Positions 21,893 to 33,937 of a stretch of 64,000 bases of DNA are shown piece by piece; within the stretch, counting starts at the first letter, position 1; each line of letters begins with the position of its first letter. Under the pieces are notes generated by a model that had not been told where the DNA came from, ran no database searches, and was given only the letters and a program-made list of their open reading frames with translations. Origin of the DNA: Takakia lepidozioides. Its lineage: Eukaryota; Streptophyta; Takakiopsida; Takakiales; Takakiaceae. The position numbers and the translations under genes are program-made. Location of the stretch: NCBI GenBank assembly GCA_030704615.1, contig CM060731.1, positions 82,502,756 to 82,566,755 of the forward strand, in the 5' to 3' direction.

Positions 21893-22914
21893 AATACTTG
21901 TCAGATAGCTGAATAGTAATTTCAACCCATAAAATGTTACCCTTTTTCTTCTATCAGTTTATTTAGAGTTTTTTTTTGGTTAGTGAAAACTAATAAAGCA
22001 ACCCATTGAAGATGGCGCTCCAGAGAGACCCCCAACAGTCTCTTCGTCTCTCACGATTTCTCCTTCCTTCCTCCGTTTAACAGACTAGATCTTTAACTTC
22101 ATGGTTATCACCTTATGTGAAACATTCTCCACGGCTATTCTCATATGTTCGATGCTATTTTCTCATGATTGCATCATCCTTTCATGATTTATGTCTTTTC
22201 TGTGAACTCTTCATCCTTCACCCTTTAATCCCATTCTCGTGCAGGCGGCGCCCCTACCCACTCCTCTCCTAGGAATGACGGCTAATGAATAGTTTGGCCA
22301 GCTGGTTTGTCGCCACTCTTACCTCATGGTTTTCTGACATTTGTCCCCACTCTCTCCCTCTCTTTTCTTTCTCAGCTAAACTCTTTGCATACTCGTTCCT
22401 CGCCTCCTTGCGCTTTCGTTTTGCGTTCTCCTCTCATGTTTGCTGGTGTTTTGCTTTCAGTACGATCATTTCCTTTCCTCTGCATTATGGGTCATAGCGG
22501 ATATGTCGGTCTTAGTTCGAAAAAGAGTGCAGGGATTCGTCATCCCTCCGCCCCTACGCAGACGCAACACATGAGCTTTGTTTCCTCATCGGGTACAGGG
22601 TTCTTTCTGGCTCATCAAGCGCTATCGAGGTATGCTGGAGGGGCTGAAGCAATGAGACACCCACCCCCCAGGCCTTCATCCTCTTATGTCGACACTCCAT
22701 CCTCTCCCTTGCCCCTTCTTAAAATGCCGAGGCTAGATCCTGCATTGTTTGGAGTCCCTCCCCCATCTCCACCAGCTGAAGACTACGTTGAGGAAACAAC
22801 TACCAAACAGGTAGCTATGAACAAAGACTTCCCACTGGCAGACATTAACCTTCCAAATCTCTACAAGAGGGTGGAAAAAATGGAGGAGCATGGTATTTTA
22901 CTGCATTTTCCATG
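21893..22914 (+). other. No clear gene; possible 5' leader/gag fragment of another B-type element
   Basis: A reading frame with a candidate start MGHSGYVGL at ~22488 runs into the RNase H fragment at 22915. It is Ser/Pro-rich (PPPRPSSSYVDTPSSPLP) and could be a gag N-terminus joined to pol by an internal deletion. No zinc knuckle or capsid motif is seen, so this remains a guess. 'tggcgctccagagagac' near 22012 resembles a primer-binding site but does not abut an LTR end. Confidence 0.3.
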
Positions 22915-23253
22915 TCAAGGGATTTAGCAGCATTGCAAAGGCTCTTACCAAGTTGACCAAGGTGGGTCAGGAGTGGCAATGGGAGGAGGAGCAGGAGGAA
23001 GCATTTGAGGAACTCAAGGCTCGATTGACTTCTACACCTATTCTGAGACGGCCTATTCGGGGACGGCCTTTCCAGCTACATACGGATTGGAGTATGCTGG
23101 GGATTGGAGCAGTGTTCACACAAGTGGATGATGAGGGAAGAGAGTTCGTAGTGGCATATGCTAGCTCCTCGAACAATGATGTCGAGGCGAAGTATAGTTC
23201 CTATGAAGGGGAGTGTCTAGCTGCGGTATGGGCAGTGGCACATTTCAGATGCT
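22915..23253 (+). pseudogene. B-type element fragment: RT/RNase H junction
   Basis: Translates to the region linking reverse transcriptase to RNase H (SIAKALTKLTKVGQEWQWEE ... RRPIRGRPFQLHTDWS ... YEGECLAAVWAVAHFRC), collinear with element A positions ~60680-61010. It ends abruptly at ~23253, where the opposite strand carries the preceding RT segment, so an inversion breakpoint lies here. Confidence 0.9.
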
Positions 23254-24680
23254 AGTTTGCCAATCCCATGAAAGCACGAACTCTGCTCACATCCATGGGG
23301 CGTGGAATGCATGCAATGGCCTCTATCTTTGTCTGTTGAACACCCAATCCTCCAGGGTATATCATGTGGCCCAGATACTCAATTTGATTGTGGAAGAACT
23401 TGCACTTTCCGGGGTGCAGTTTCAACCCGTGCGCTCTCAAGCTCTCAAACACCACCTGAAGGTGTCTCTCATGCTCCTCAACCATAGCACTAAAGATGAT
23501 GATGTCATCAATGTAGCACCGGGCGAAGTCTAGCCCGGCGAGAATCCTATCCATGACCCTCTGAAACTCTGCAGGAGCATTCTTCAACCCAAACGGTAAG
23601 AACCGCCATTGGTACAAACAATCCTTCCCATGTTGGTCAATCCCCTTGAATGTCGTCTTTTGCTTGTCAGCCTCTTTGATTGGCAACTGGTGGTAACCGG
23701 ATCGCAAGTCCAATGTGCTAAACACCTTTGCATGCCCAATGGCATCAAAGATCTCCTCTGGAGTTGGCATGGCATATCTATCGGACTTAGTCTGACGGTT
23801 CACAAGGAGATAGTCCCCACACATCCTTCTTTCTGTCCAATTGCCATAGATATCCTTCTTAGCTGGCATCACCGTTGCCGAGGCATACTCCCCACCTGAC
23901 AACTCCACCAATCCAGCTTTGAACAACTCCATAGTCCGTGACTGGATCAATGACCTTTCCATGTCACTATACCGGTAGGGCCTTCGAAAGATTGGCGTGT
24001 CACTTGCCAAATCAATACAAATCTCTTGACCCTTCAAACTCCCCAAATCCTTCAATCCGAAGGCAAAACAATTTCTATAAGCCCTTAGAAATCGCCGAAT
24101 CCTCCGTCTCTCTCCTCCAGTGACTGTAGGTCCAACATCTGGTTCCCAATTGTCCTCAGTGACTGCAACCTTGGGTACACCGGGCTTGGAGGTAGGAGAC
24201 GCATCCTTTGGTTGCTAGATAGCAACCTCTTGGGCCTTGTCCGCCCATCCTGACTGTGGCGTAGCCTCCACTTGCTCCGCCATAGCCACCTTGAGAACAT
24301 CCTCTGGGGAGGAAACATCTTCAACCTCTTCAAAAACCTTAGCCACCTTGGCCTCCAACTGATCCTCAGTGTATGGCTCTCCCCACTCCTCATACTACTG
24401 CTCGGGAGATCCAATGACTCTCTCCTTGCGCATCTCATCCCACATCTGCCATGGGTGTTTGCACCCCATGATCCTGTGCTCGCCCCCACCCTCCACTGTC
24501 CCGGTTGGCAGAGAGGGTGCAATATCCAATGGGAGAGCGAAAATAGCCACCAATGCTTGCAATCTCCGTTGCTCAGCCATACACAAGCCAATGACCCATG
24601 TCAAGCAATTGAGATCCATTGCCTGACCCAACACCTGGCGTCGTGATGCCTCTGACAGAGCTGGCACAGCTGTAGTGGGT
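23252..24680 (-). pseudogene. B-type element fragment: end of DNA methyltransferase, readthrough stop, reverse transcriptase
   Basis: Reading from ~24680 leftwards: motif X of the cytosine methyltransferase (SRRQVLGQAMDLNCLTW), an acidic linker with an extra TAG at 24395-24397, the element-typical TAG at 24215-24217 followed by CAACCA, then an open reverse transcriptase frame to 23252. That frame includes STLDLRSGYHQL and CYIDDIIIF (the catalytic YIDD box) and stops at RAFMGLAN, the inversion breakpoint. All parts are in one frame apart from the stop codons. It is diverged from element A by several residues per 100, so it is an independent copy. Confidence 0.9.
24209..24217 (-). promoter_or_regulatory. 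Conserved UAG-CAACCA stop between methyltransferase and RT frames (fragment copy)
   Basis: On the minus strand the codons are ..GTT GCT ATC TAG CAA CCA AAG... CAACCA fits CARYYA, the 3' context of type I stop-codon readthrough known from tobamovirus-like RNAs. Element A has the same TAG CAA CCA at the same place. Confidence 0.7.
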
Positions 24681-26730
24681 CAAAGCATGTTCAGGTGTCT
24701 CATTTGAGGAACTATTTCAAGGACAACAGCCCTATGTTTGACTATCATTAGGGTCATGGGATTATTTTGCGCTTATTTTGCTAGTTTTTTGAAATACGTG
24801 TCCATCTGATAATAATGTGGGGTCATGGACATATCGCATACTGCCACGTCTACAAATGTCTCCATCATGCAGCCCAAATTTTGGTGCATTGCATGAGGTA
24901 GCGGCAATTTTTTCGCGATCCACTGCTACACGACAAAGACAGTGTGCAATTTTGAAACTGTACTACGCGCATCTTGGCAATAATGTCTTTCTCTCTACTG
25001 TGACGACTCCTGTATGGAGTGTGAAACCAGTCAAGTCTCGAGCGCATTCTCACGCTCCTTTCTTCACGACAAAGTACTTGAACGTTGTTGTTGTTTCGCT
25101 TACAGTTGTTGCATTGGAAAGCATCTGCACACCCCGGTGCATTTTTGGCTCCAGCACTCTCAACTGTCCATGGTTTGTCTCTCGAGCAGATGTGTGGTGT
25201 CTTGATCGCATTCTCACCCGGACCTGGTGTTTACCCCATGCAAAAAGAGGAATTCAACATGGTTGGCATTTAGGGTTCCATAGAGTCCCTGCATTGTAAC
25301 TTCTACTTTGGAAATCTTCAGTGCTAATTTTGAGGCTTCACTGTCAACTCCGCAATCCAGAGGTGGTGTTTGAAACATCTCCACATTGGTCGTACTGAGC
25401 GAGCGAAAAGTGAAGTATTCTAACCTACGTATCCCTACACAAGAGTGGTGGAGACGTTCTCAGTTGTCATGACTGTTTAATGTCCAACCTAGAATGTCAA
25501 GAGGTGCGCACTCCATTAGTGAATGGATATTTGCATACTTCTATTCATTACATAGTGGGTGTGTTTCTCCACCGCAATGTGGATAATCGCAACCACATGC
25601 AATACATGTCATTTTGTCTGAGCCCTGAATCTATTATTCATAATCTATCATAGGGAGGTATGTGAATTGACCCAATTCCCTTCTTCGTGTAACTAAAATG
25701 TGTTGCCTACATGCAGGAATCTGCGAGCGATCTTGCATGAAATGAAAGCAGTGGAACCTAAGATGGAGAAAATTACGGTTCGGTGGGCAGATTCGCTAAG
25801 TCAAACACCTATTGTGGATTTTCCTTGCGACAGAGCCATCTGCCTTGCACCATCTCTATGCGTAACCTATTCCCTACCCGAGACTATCAGGGTCTACAGT
25901 TGTCCCAAGCTTTTAGTAATTTGAGTGTCAGCACCCCTTGTTCAAGTCCCTACTTTGTGCCATCCATGTCCCATTTACTCATTTTGAATGGGAACCCCTT
26001 CCGTGGTATTGCATTGATAGCCTCTTGTGGGAGACCTCATTGTGTTTAAAGTTCCACACATCACTCATCCTTGGGGAGTTAATGTAGTTGAGATGACCCC
26101 AGAGATGATGGATGGGACGTTCATGGATTATACTTTGTGCTTGCAACAGACGTCATCTCAACTGACCACCTATATTTGCATTGGTGGATGGTGGATTCTT
26201 AGTGAGGAATCACATGTCGACATTGTCGAGGTGACTTAGTGCTTTGAATCGTTTGCACTGTGTTTAGGGTTATCCAGAATTGACAGATTTATTGACGTAG
26301 CACCCTGTCATTTTGCTCCCACATTGAGTGCCATGATTACAAAAGATTTTCTAATACATATGGTCAATTTTTGTTTGTTGTGCAGGCCCTCAGTTCCTCT
26401 GATGTCATCATATGAGCCTGTCTGCCATAGGATTTAGGCGAATCTCCTGTTTTGTGTAGTCTTTGTGTGGTTGCATGTTGAGGGTATACATTCCCATGAA
26501 TTTGTAGGTTTCCATTTGTTAGAGCCCTATCTGCAGGTTTTTACTTAGGGTGATTTTTGTTGCCGCATAGCAGAATAGCAAACAAAAAGAATAGTAGGGG
26601 AAGATCAAATTACCTTGGCCAAAACACCAGAGAGAACTTAGCAGCCCAAGCCTCTGTTGAAAAACAAAGAAAAGCTAGGAATGCATAGCGGATTAGGGAG
26701 TGGAGGATACAGAAAAGGACAGGTCCTGTA
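24681..26730. other. No recognisable gene
   Basis: About 2 kb of AT-rich DNA. Short frames on the + strand (for example 24817-25299) have no recognisable domain. This may be the 5' flank or early introns of the transposase gene that follows. Confidence 0.5.
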
Positions 26731-29700
26731 GTGTCAAGTCTGGAGTCATGTCTGCAAATCCCTAAAGTCACAGAGAGGTACGAAAGGAAGCTTGCTGCAA
26801 ATATTGTGAGAAGTCTACATCAGTTTGAGCGGGTGCGTGATGAGGGTTGTGCGAGGCACGTGGTTGCTAGAGCCTTGTGTCATCCTAAGTTTAAACAAGT
26901 ATTGCCAGATGATGTCAGAAACCGTAAGGAAGTGGATATGAACAAAACTTTAATGACTAACCTGAATGTTGCAATGCAACATGTTAAGAATGTCAGTCGG
27001 AAGGATAACCTAGCAGCCCGTAATAGCGTGCTTGCTATGGTTGCTGGTGTCAACATTCGGTGCAAATCTGCTGCTGCAAAAGTATTAGGCGTGCATCCCC
27101 AAAACGTGGGAAAAGCTATTGTCCAGACGTCGAATCATCGACGAGTATGGTTCGGCATTGTGGCCAGATGCACGCAGGGCTCAACGATGTGACAGTATTA
27201 GTTCTGAAATTCAAAACATTGTGGTGGATTGGTGGACAGTTAAGACCCGCGTATCTCCAAACAAGAAGGATGTAACACGACAACGCATTGGGCCCAAAGT
27301 TTATACAACTCATGCCACTCACTGGCTTATGGAGACTCAGGTATTGTGGCTCATCCTGACCTTATATACATCAACACTTTTTCAGTTCTAGTTTTCACAG
27401 AAGAGAAAATGAGACTGAAGTGCTGCATCTCATGACTGAAATTTGTTAAGAGGCCTTTCAAATATGATTCACTGTTTTCTTTGGTAATATTCTCTGCTCA
27501 TTTACTACATTTGTGTCGATATACAGGACATGACAGTGAGAGTGCATGGACTATACCTTAGTCATAGTTCAATCACTTTGTATTGAATTGCATGGATTCC
27601 TAGGCCCTATTGCTATGATGCCCCACCCTCTTTTTTGCAATTGTCATTGCCATGAGTCCATTTACTATACTGTTAGATTAGTCACATATGTTGTTAGTAT
27701 GTATGGTATCTTGTATGAAGCAGCGATATAAATCCTCATGAGGCTGTTTATGTAGTCAAACTTCACATTGAAAGTGTGTTGTAGATCCTTTTGAGGATAT
27801 GAAGAGGTATGTCCACAACCTGCTCGTTGCCTCTATCTTGCCTTAACCTCCTTTGTGCTCAGTTTATTAGTGGAAGAGTTGCAATGTACTGGTTTTGGAG
27901 CAGGAGTGCTGATTACATGTAAACTGTCAGTGGATGTTTGGTTGTCCAGTCTAAATGCATGACTTGCACATTGATTTATGCTTTCGTGCATGTTTAGTCC
28001 TTGAAGTATTCAAGTCATTTTGGACAGTGATGTCAATTTCCATGTTTCATTAATGTTTGACAATCCTTTTGCCATACTTTGGTCCTTTGACTGCTGAGAC
28101 CTTTCACGTATGCTTTTGATTTGTTTAGTCCTTTGTTTGTTGAGTCATTCAATTGTAATATTCTTTACTTATTTAGTAATTCATGAGTCATGTAGTTCCT
28201 GAGATGTTGAGGTCCTGCAAGCATAGTCATTGGTCTACTATTATCCTTCCAATCCATATTCTTAATTGTGTCATTGTCCTGTAACACAATACCTTCCTTT
28301 CAATAATGCATCCTAAGGTCACTTCACAGTCATTTTCTTAGTGCTTAACATACCCTTCTGTCATGTCCTTCTCTTTAAGTCCTTCAGATGCTTTCATTGT
28401 CTCAGTCAAGTCCTAGTCAAGGACATTCGTCATTCCATCAGATCTGTACTCTTTACTAGACTCACTACTGTCAACATCCCTACCATCGTACTTTGTCTTC
28501 ATTTCAGTCTGAGAGGTTGCTTTTGAGAGCTCACGCAGAGCATCATGCAACCCCTGATGTTGGCTTAATCATTTCTTTATTTTCATTGTTGTCTCTGTGT
28601 GTTGGAGGAGACTTGTCATGTTTTTGTATTTTGCCCTACAGACAAACATTTCCCTTCACAGCATCCATCTTGAATGTCCTTACGGTCTTGTCAGTACAGT
28701 TTCCCCATTGGTCTGTGCTATACTGGTAATGTTGTTGCGCTTACAATTTGTACCCGGCCTTCTTTGTGGGTTTTCTGACATGGTGCAACTGCTGGTTGGC
28801 AGACTGAGTTCTTTTTGCGATTTCAGCAGAAAAACCCTACAGTGAATATCCGGCAGCGGGTGTTTGAGAGATTGAGACCCTACTTTGTGAAAAGATTGAA
28901 GGACAAAAATGTATGTTGTTGCAAGGCTCACGTTGAAATGGACGAGCTTAAGGTCGGCTACAACAACATGAGAACCGCAACCAAAGGTGTGCACGATACG
29001 ACTTGTGCATGTGTTTGTAAGGTTGTGTGCCATCGCTCACAAGGAGCTTGCAATGCCTTGTCTTTCCAATTCCAAGGTGTGACCTCCATGTGGGAATCAG
29101 TTGTTTGCCCTAAGAGGGATTCAGATGAGTGGCACAAAAAGAAGTGTTTGAGAGGTGAGTGTGACCTATGTGGAGTCCAAAAATTGAGGGTCTGTCCAAA
29201 GGAGTTAGATGATAGGGAGGGTACCATGGTTGAGTGGAGGTGTTTTGGGAAGGAGCTCTCAGGAAAGACCAAGGAGGGTGAGCCTCGGTATGCACTGAGA
29301 CTGTTCTGGAAAAGAACCAACCCATCTGAACTTTTGGCATACCTAAGGCCAAAGCTCAAGAGCTTCATCAAGCACAACTTCACTGCCCGTTGGCAAGACC
29401 AGCAATTCAAGGATTGCCTGAAGAACTTGCCAGATGGAGCAATTCTTTCAATTGTCGACTTCGCTGAAAATTACTCTTTCCATGATCAAAATGAGGTGCA
29501 ATCGCAACACTGATTCAGTTTTCAGATTGCCATCTTTGTACACATCACGTACCGGAAAAATCCCCTAGCAGACCCTGAAGAACCAAGCACTCGCCTCATC
29601 AAAGAGATTCACTACTACGTGTCCGATGATGGAACCCATGACACCCTCTTTGTCCAGCACTGCTTCAATCTACACTACAATCACTTGCTTGAGATTGGTG

Positions 29701-29956
29701 GGACAACACATTGTATGGTCTGATGGCTGTGCAGCCCAGTTCAAAGGAGCTAGGTGTTGGTATTATGCCGCTAGATACGCTGTGATGACCAGAAAACCTA
29801 TGATGTGGAATTTTTTTGGGTCTGGCCATGGAAAGGGAGAGCATGATGGAGCTGGTGCCGTGGTGAAGCGCCAGCTCCGTGCCGAACAGCTTGTCCCACA
29901 TGATGTGAAACTTCAGAATGCTACCGATGCTGTTACATTCCTAAGGATGAGGTTGG
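26731..29956 (+). pseudogene. Decayed transposase of an unusual DDE family (SDG ... HGKGxxDG type)
   Basis: Exon 1 (about 26731-27340) encodes a basic helical N-terminus. A one-base frame change near 27128 separates GKAIVQ from RRIIDEYGSALWPDARR. A GT-AG intron (27341-28826) follows. Exon 2 from 28827 has a Cys-rich block (CCCKAHVEMDE ... CACVCKVVC ... CDLCGVQKLRVC) and IVDFAENYSFHDQNEVQSQ, with the first acidic residue of the triad. A TGA at 29513-29515 sits where a tryptophan is expected. After a further frame change near 29710 come SDGCAAQFKGARCWYYAA and FFGSGHGKGEHDGAGAVVKR, with the remaining acidic residues. It is truncated by the LTR at 29957. I know this motif set from hypothetical proteins of many eukaryotes; the superfamily name is uncertain. 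Confidence 0.65.
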
Positions 29957-30907
29957 TGTTAGAGGGCTGTTTGGGACTTAGACGCTTTTACGGGTTTTGT
30001 GGGGTACCATTAATTTTGCGCAGACTTACAGATGGTAGACTTAGGCCACACAGGTTTAGGGGTGGTAGACAGGCTCACACAGTCAAGTCATGAGTTATCA
30101 CAGCCCGACACAACCTGTCACAGTCTATCACAGCTTATCACATCCCGACACAGCTTTGCACAGCCAGTCACAGCCCAACACAGCCCAACGCAGCTTTACA
30201 CAGCCAGTCACAGCTCGGCACAGTCACAGCCCAACACAGTTTGGCACAGCCTGTCACAGCGCACGGAGGGAACGATTATTGTTAGCAGGGAACTACTGTG
30301 TGGGAACGACATCTGCAGAAGGAACGTATTACTTCAGGGGTGATAGTTAGTTAGTTAGGCGGTTGGAACAGCTTGTAGGTAGATTAGGTAGAGCAGCACC
30401 AGGGAGGGGATCACTTCACGGGGAGCACTTCTTGGTCATGCATGAGTGGAGATCAGCCGGAGAGCAAGAACGGGAGCAATGATGGAGAGCACCGTGAAGG
30501 AGAAAACATGAACAATAGATGCTTGTTACATGCAAAGCTGTATTGATACAATAGGGCAAATTGGAGACACCAATGCATTGGCTTGATACCCGATAAATCA
30601 TAATCGGATACTTATTCGATACAATAACACTGTGTAGAGAGACATGAGTGAAGCTGTGGAATGAATGGATGAGTGAATGGAACCTGGTAGATACTGAAGC
30701 AAACTGATGCTTCAGTATACACAGTAAGGTAAATTGCTAACATGAAGGCAAGAAGAAATACAAATAGGAAGCACAACCATGATTCACTAGCTGTAGGTCA
30801 TGACTGATTGTTCTGAGCAGGCTGAGTGCTTGGAGATATCCAACTATTCTATCTTGGAGTTTCCACCTCGGATAGCAAAGGGATGGGTGAGTAAAAGCCG
30901 CTCGACA
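29957..30907 (+). repeat. LTR of copy F
   Basis: Starts TGTTAGAGGG and ends GCTCGACA. Between ~30090 and 30265 it contains a 10-bp-period minisatellite (consensus CACAGCYYNN). The last ~100 bp are translated in the ORF that crosses into the internal region. Confidence 0.85.
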
Positions 30908-31593
30908 TTTGGCGACCATACTGGGGAACTGGGTCAAGAACAACCAGATGTGACACGCATCTGGTGGGATCATGGTGGTTGGAGAATTAAAGAATTTGAT
31001 ATGAATCAAATTCCCTGTGGAACTGAGAAAGAAAGGTTGTCCAAGCAATTCTTTCAGAGATTCTTGGAACTGCTAGACGGTTGCAAAGAAAACATTCTTA
31101 AGAGAGTGCATGATGCAGATCCTGAGTAGGGTCTGGAGAAAGGAGTGATAAAGATTTATCAAGGGGCCTATAGAGGGAGAGCAAGTTGGTTACCAACGTT
31201 GGTTTATGTGATAGCGTTGCTATCCATAAAATGAGTGGAGTTAGAAGGCTGGGAGGAACGGAAAGTGAATGTTTACACTCATATGCATGAAGAGTTGGTA
31301 CTGGTAAAGAATTAGATTCCTAAGGATATCATGTGGATCAAACTGACACCAAGAACAGCTTTTCAGACATGCTTGCCATATGGATATATGGTAACGGAGA
31401 CCTCTAGTATAGCCAAGGATGCATTGAAGCTTGAAAGAAATCCGGGCATATACGAGAGATACTACAGGAGAGAGTTTGGTTTATTGCCTCATTAAAGATA
31501 TGAAAGACATGGGACATGAGTGATGAAAGAGAAGCTAGACTCCAGAGATATTCAGCAAAAAGAGAGAGTTATCTGAAAGCTAATTATCCATAT
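29957..31593 (+). mobile_element. Ty3/gypsy copy F: 5' LTR plus truncated leader region
   Basis: The LTR spans 29957-30907 (951 bp, TGTTAGAGG...CTCGACA). It is followed by TTTGGCGACCATACTGGGGA (primer-binding site) and the start of the internal region up to ~31593, where a second LTR of the same family begins. The upstream ORF of the family is present but carries several stops (TGG to TAG, CGA to TGA), so the copy is old. Confidence 0.85.
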
Positions 31594-32578
31594 TGTTAGA
31601 GGGCTGCTTGGGACTTAGACGCTTTTACGGGTTCTGTGGGGTACCCTTAATTTTTGCGCAGACTGAGACCAACAGGAGCCTTAGAGGTGGCAGCAGCAGG
31701 CTTTAGGGGGGTTACACAGCCAACACAGCCCGACACAGCCAGTCACAGCCCGCCATAGCTTCGCACAGCCCGACACAGCCGACACAGTCCGTCATAGTCA
31801 GTCACAGCCCGCCACAGCTTCGCACAGCCGACACATTCCGTCACAGCCAGTCACAGCCGCCACAGCTTCGCACAGCCCGACACAGCCTTACACAGCCAGT
31901 CACAGCTCGGCACAGCTTGACACGCCTGTCACAATATATGGGGAACAGTTATCATTGGCAGGGAACGACTGTGAGGGAACGACTGTGAGGGAACGACATC
32001 TGCAGAAGGAACGTGTTACTACAGGGATGACGGTTAATTAGTTCGGTGGTTAGAACAGCTTGCGGGCAGATAAGGGGAGCGGCAACGGAAAGAGGGGACA
32101 CTTCACGGGGAGCGTTTCTGGGTGATGGGAAGAGGAGATCAGGCGGAGAGCAAGAACGAGAGGACAAAGAAGGAGAAAAGATGAACAGTAGATGATTATT
32201 ACATGCAGAGCTGTAGTGATACTGTAGGGCGGATTAGAGTCACCTTGACATTGGCCTAGTACCTGATAAATCATAATCTGATACTTATTCGATACAAGCA
32301 CACTGTGTAGAGAGACATGAGGGAAGCTGTGAAATGAATGCATGATAAACTGGAACTAAGTAGATATTGAAGCAATCTGATGCTTCAGTATCAGATAAGG
32401 TAAATTGATAACATGAAGGCAAGAAGGAATACAAATGGGAAGCACAACCATGATTCACTAGCTGCAGGTCATGACTGATTGTACTGAGCGGGCTGAGTGC
32501 TTAGAGATATCCAACTCTTCTATCTTGGAGTTTCCACCTCGGATAGCGAAGGGATGGGTGAGTAAAAGCCGCTCGACA
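31594..32578 (+). repeat. 5' LTR of copy D (985 bp)
   Basis: TGTTAGAGG...CTCGACA, with a CACAGCYYNN minisatellite at about 31715-31935. It is followed directly by TTTGGCGACCATACTGGGGA. The left neighbour is the truncated interior of copy F. Confidence 0.9.
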
Positions 32579-33155
32579 TTTGGCGACCATACTGGGGACC
32601 TGGGTCATGAACAACCAGATGTGACAGGCATCTGGTGGGATCATGGTGGTTGGAGAATTAAAGAATTTGATGTGAATCAAATTCCCTGTAAAACTGAGAA
32701 GGAAAGATTGTCCAAACAATTCTTTCAGAGGTTCTTGGAATTGCCAGACGCACATTCTTAAGAGAGTGCATGATGCTGACCCTGAGTGGGGTCTGGAGAA
32801 AAGGGTGATAAAGATTTATCAGGTGGCCTGTAGAGGAAGAGCACGTTGGTTACCAACACTGGTTTATGTGATAGCATTGCTATCCATTAAGCGAGTAGAG
32901 TTTGAAGGTTGGGAGGAAAGGAAGGTGAATGTTTATACTCATATGCATGAAGAGCTTGTACTGGTAAAGAATTGGATTCCAAAGGATATTCTGTGGATCA
33001 AACTCACACCAAGAACAACTTTCCAAACTTGTTTGCCATATGGTTATATGGTAACGGAGACTTCTAGTATAGCCAAGGGTGCATTGAAGCTTGAAAGAAA
33101 CCCAGGCATATACGAGAGATACTACAAAAGAGAGTTTTGGTTATTGCCACATTAA
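32471..33155 (+). pseudogene. Upstream ORF of the family (ORF0), starting inside the LTR and crossing the primer-binding site
   Basis: The frame opens with MTDCTERAECLEIS inside the LTR. It reads through the LTR end and the primer-binding site (translated SRSTFGDHTGDLG) and continues as IWWDHGGWRIKEFDVNQIPC ... RFLELPD. A frame break near 32755 separates the continuation DADPEWGLEKRVIKIYQ ... YKREFWLLPH, which ends at 33155, 20 bp before the gag ATG. Copies F and C carry the same protein with different stops. Conservation of the amino acids over three copies suggests it is, or was, translated, perhaps as the N-terminal part of gag. No function is recognised. Confidence 0.6.
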
Positions 33156-33175
33156 AGAAATGAAAGACATGGGAC

Positions 33176-33937
33176 ATGAGTGATGAAAGAGAAGCTAGAC
33201 TCCAGAGATATTCAGCAAAAAGAGAAAGTTATCTGAAAGCTAATTATCCATATCTTTGGGAGAGAGGAATAGACATAGGGGAATCATCTGGACCTCTCAC
33301 ACCATTAAGATCAGAGAGTACATCACCCATACCGGAAGAACTAGAGTTGGATGCCACTCCTTCTGTTTCTTTGCAAGAAAGATTAAGGGAATTGGTACAG
33401 GAAGAAGATCAACCACGAGGTGAAAGATCTGAGGTACATCCCTGGATAAAAGATTTGACAGAAATCTTTGATAAGAGTTGGCATGGAACACCAAAAGAAG
33501 GAACTCCAGTTTCTGAAATGGAAGGTGAAGAAGGAGGAGAGGATGTGGCAGAGCCAACGGAGAGTTCAGACTCTCCAACACCGTTGCAGTTGAGTTACAT
33601 GAGTGAAGAAGAAACCCAAGGGCAGAACTTGGAGGATGAAATTAGAGAGAAGAAATTGGAAGAGGAAGAGTATGAAGAAGTAGACCCAACAGCTGAGGTT
33701 GAGACTACAATCAGGACATCCCAACCCGTTGGACCTGGATCAAGTGGAGCACTTGGATCACAGGCCAACGAAGGTGTCGGCACAGGGGGATCAGGCGGGC
33801 AGCCTGGATCTGGCTCTGGGGGGACAGGGAGTGTGGGAAGTAGTGCAACTGGAGCTGGGAATACTTTGAATATCGTGGGGCCAGTAGCAGGGAATGCTCA
33901 GGGGCCACCACTTGGAGAATTGGTAGCACAGAACTAA
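33176..33937 (+). pseudogene. gag N-terminal part, copy D
   Basis: Starts MSDEREARLQRYSAKRE and is very acidic (EEEYEEVDPTAEVE), then has a Gly/Ser-rich linker (GSGGTGSVGSSATGAG). Compared with copy C it stops shortly after GNAQGPPLGE, where the capsid-like part is deleted and protease sequence follows. It would be a structural protein of the virus-like particle in an intact element. Confidence 0.75.

Noticed and set aside
24085-24591. 168-codon minus-strand ORF rich in Arg/Trp
   Set aside because: It is an alternative frame of the methyltransferase/linker sequence; the homologous frame is the one containing GQAMDLNCLTW.
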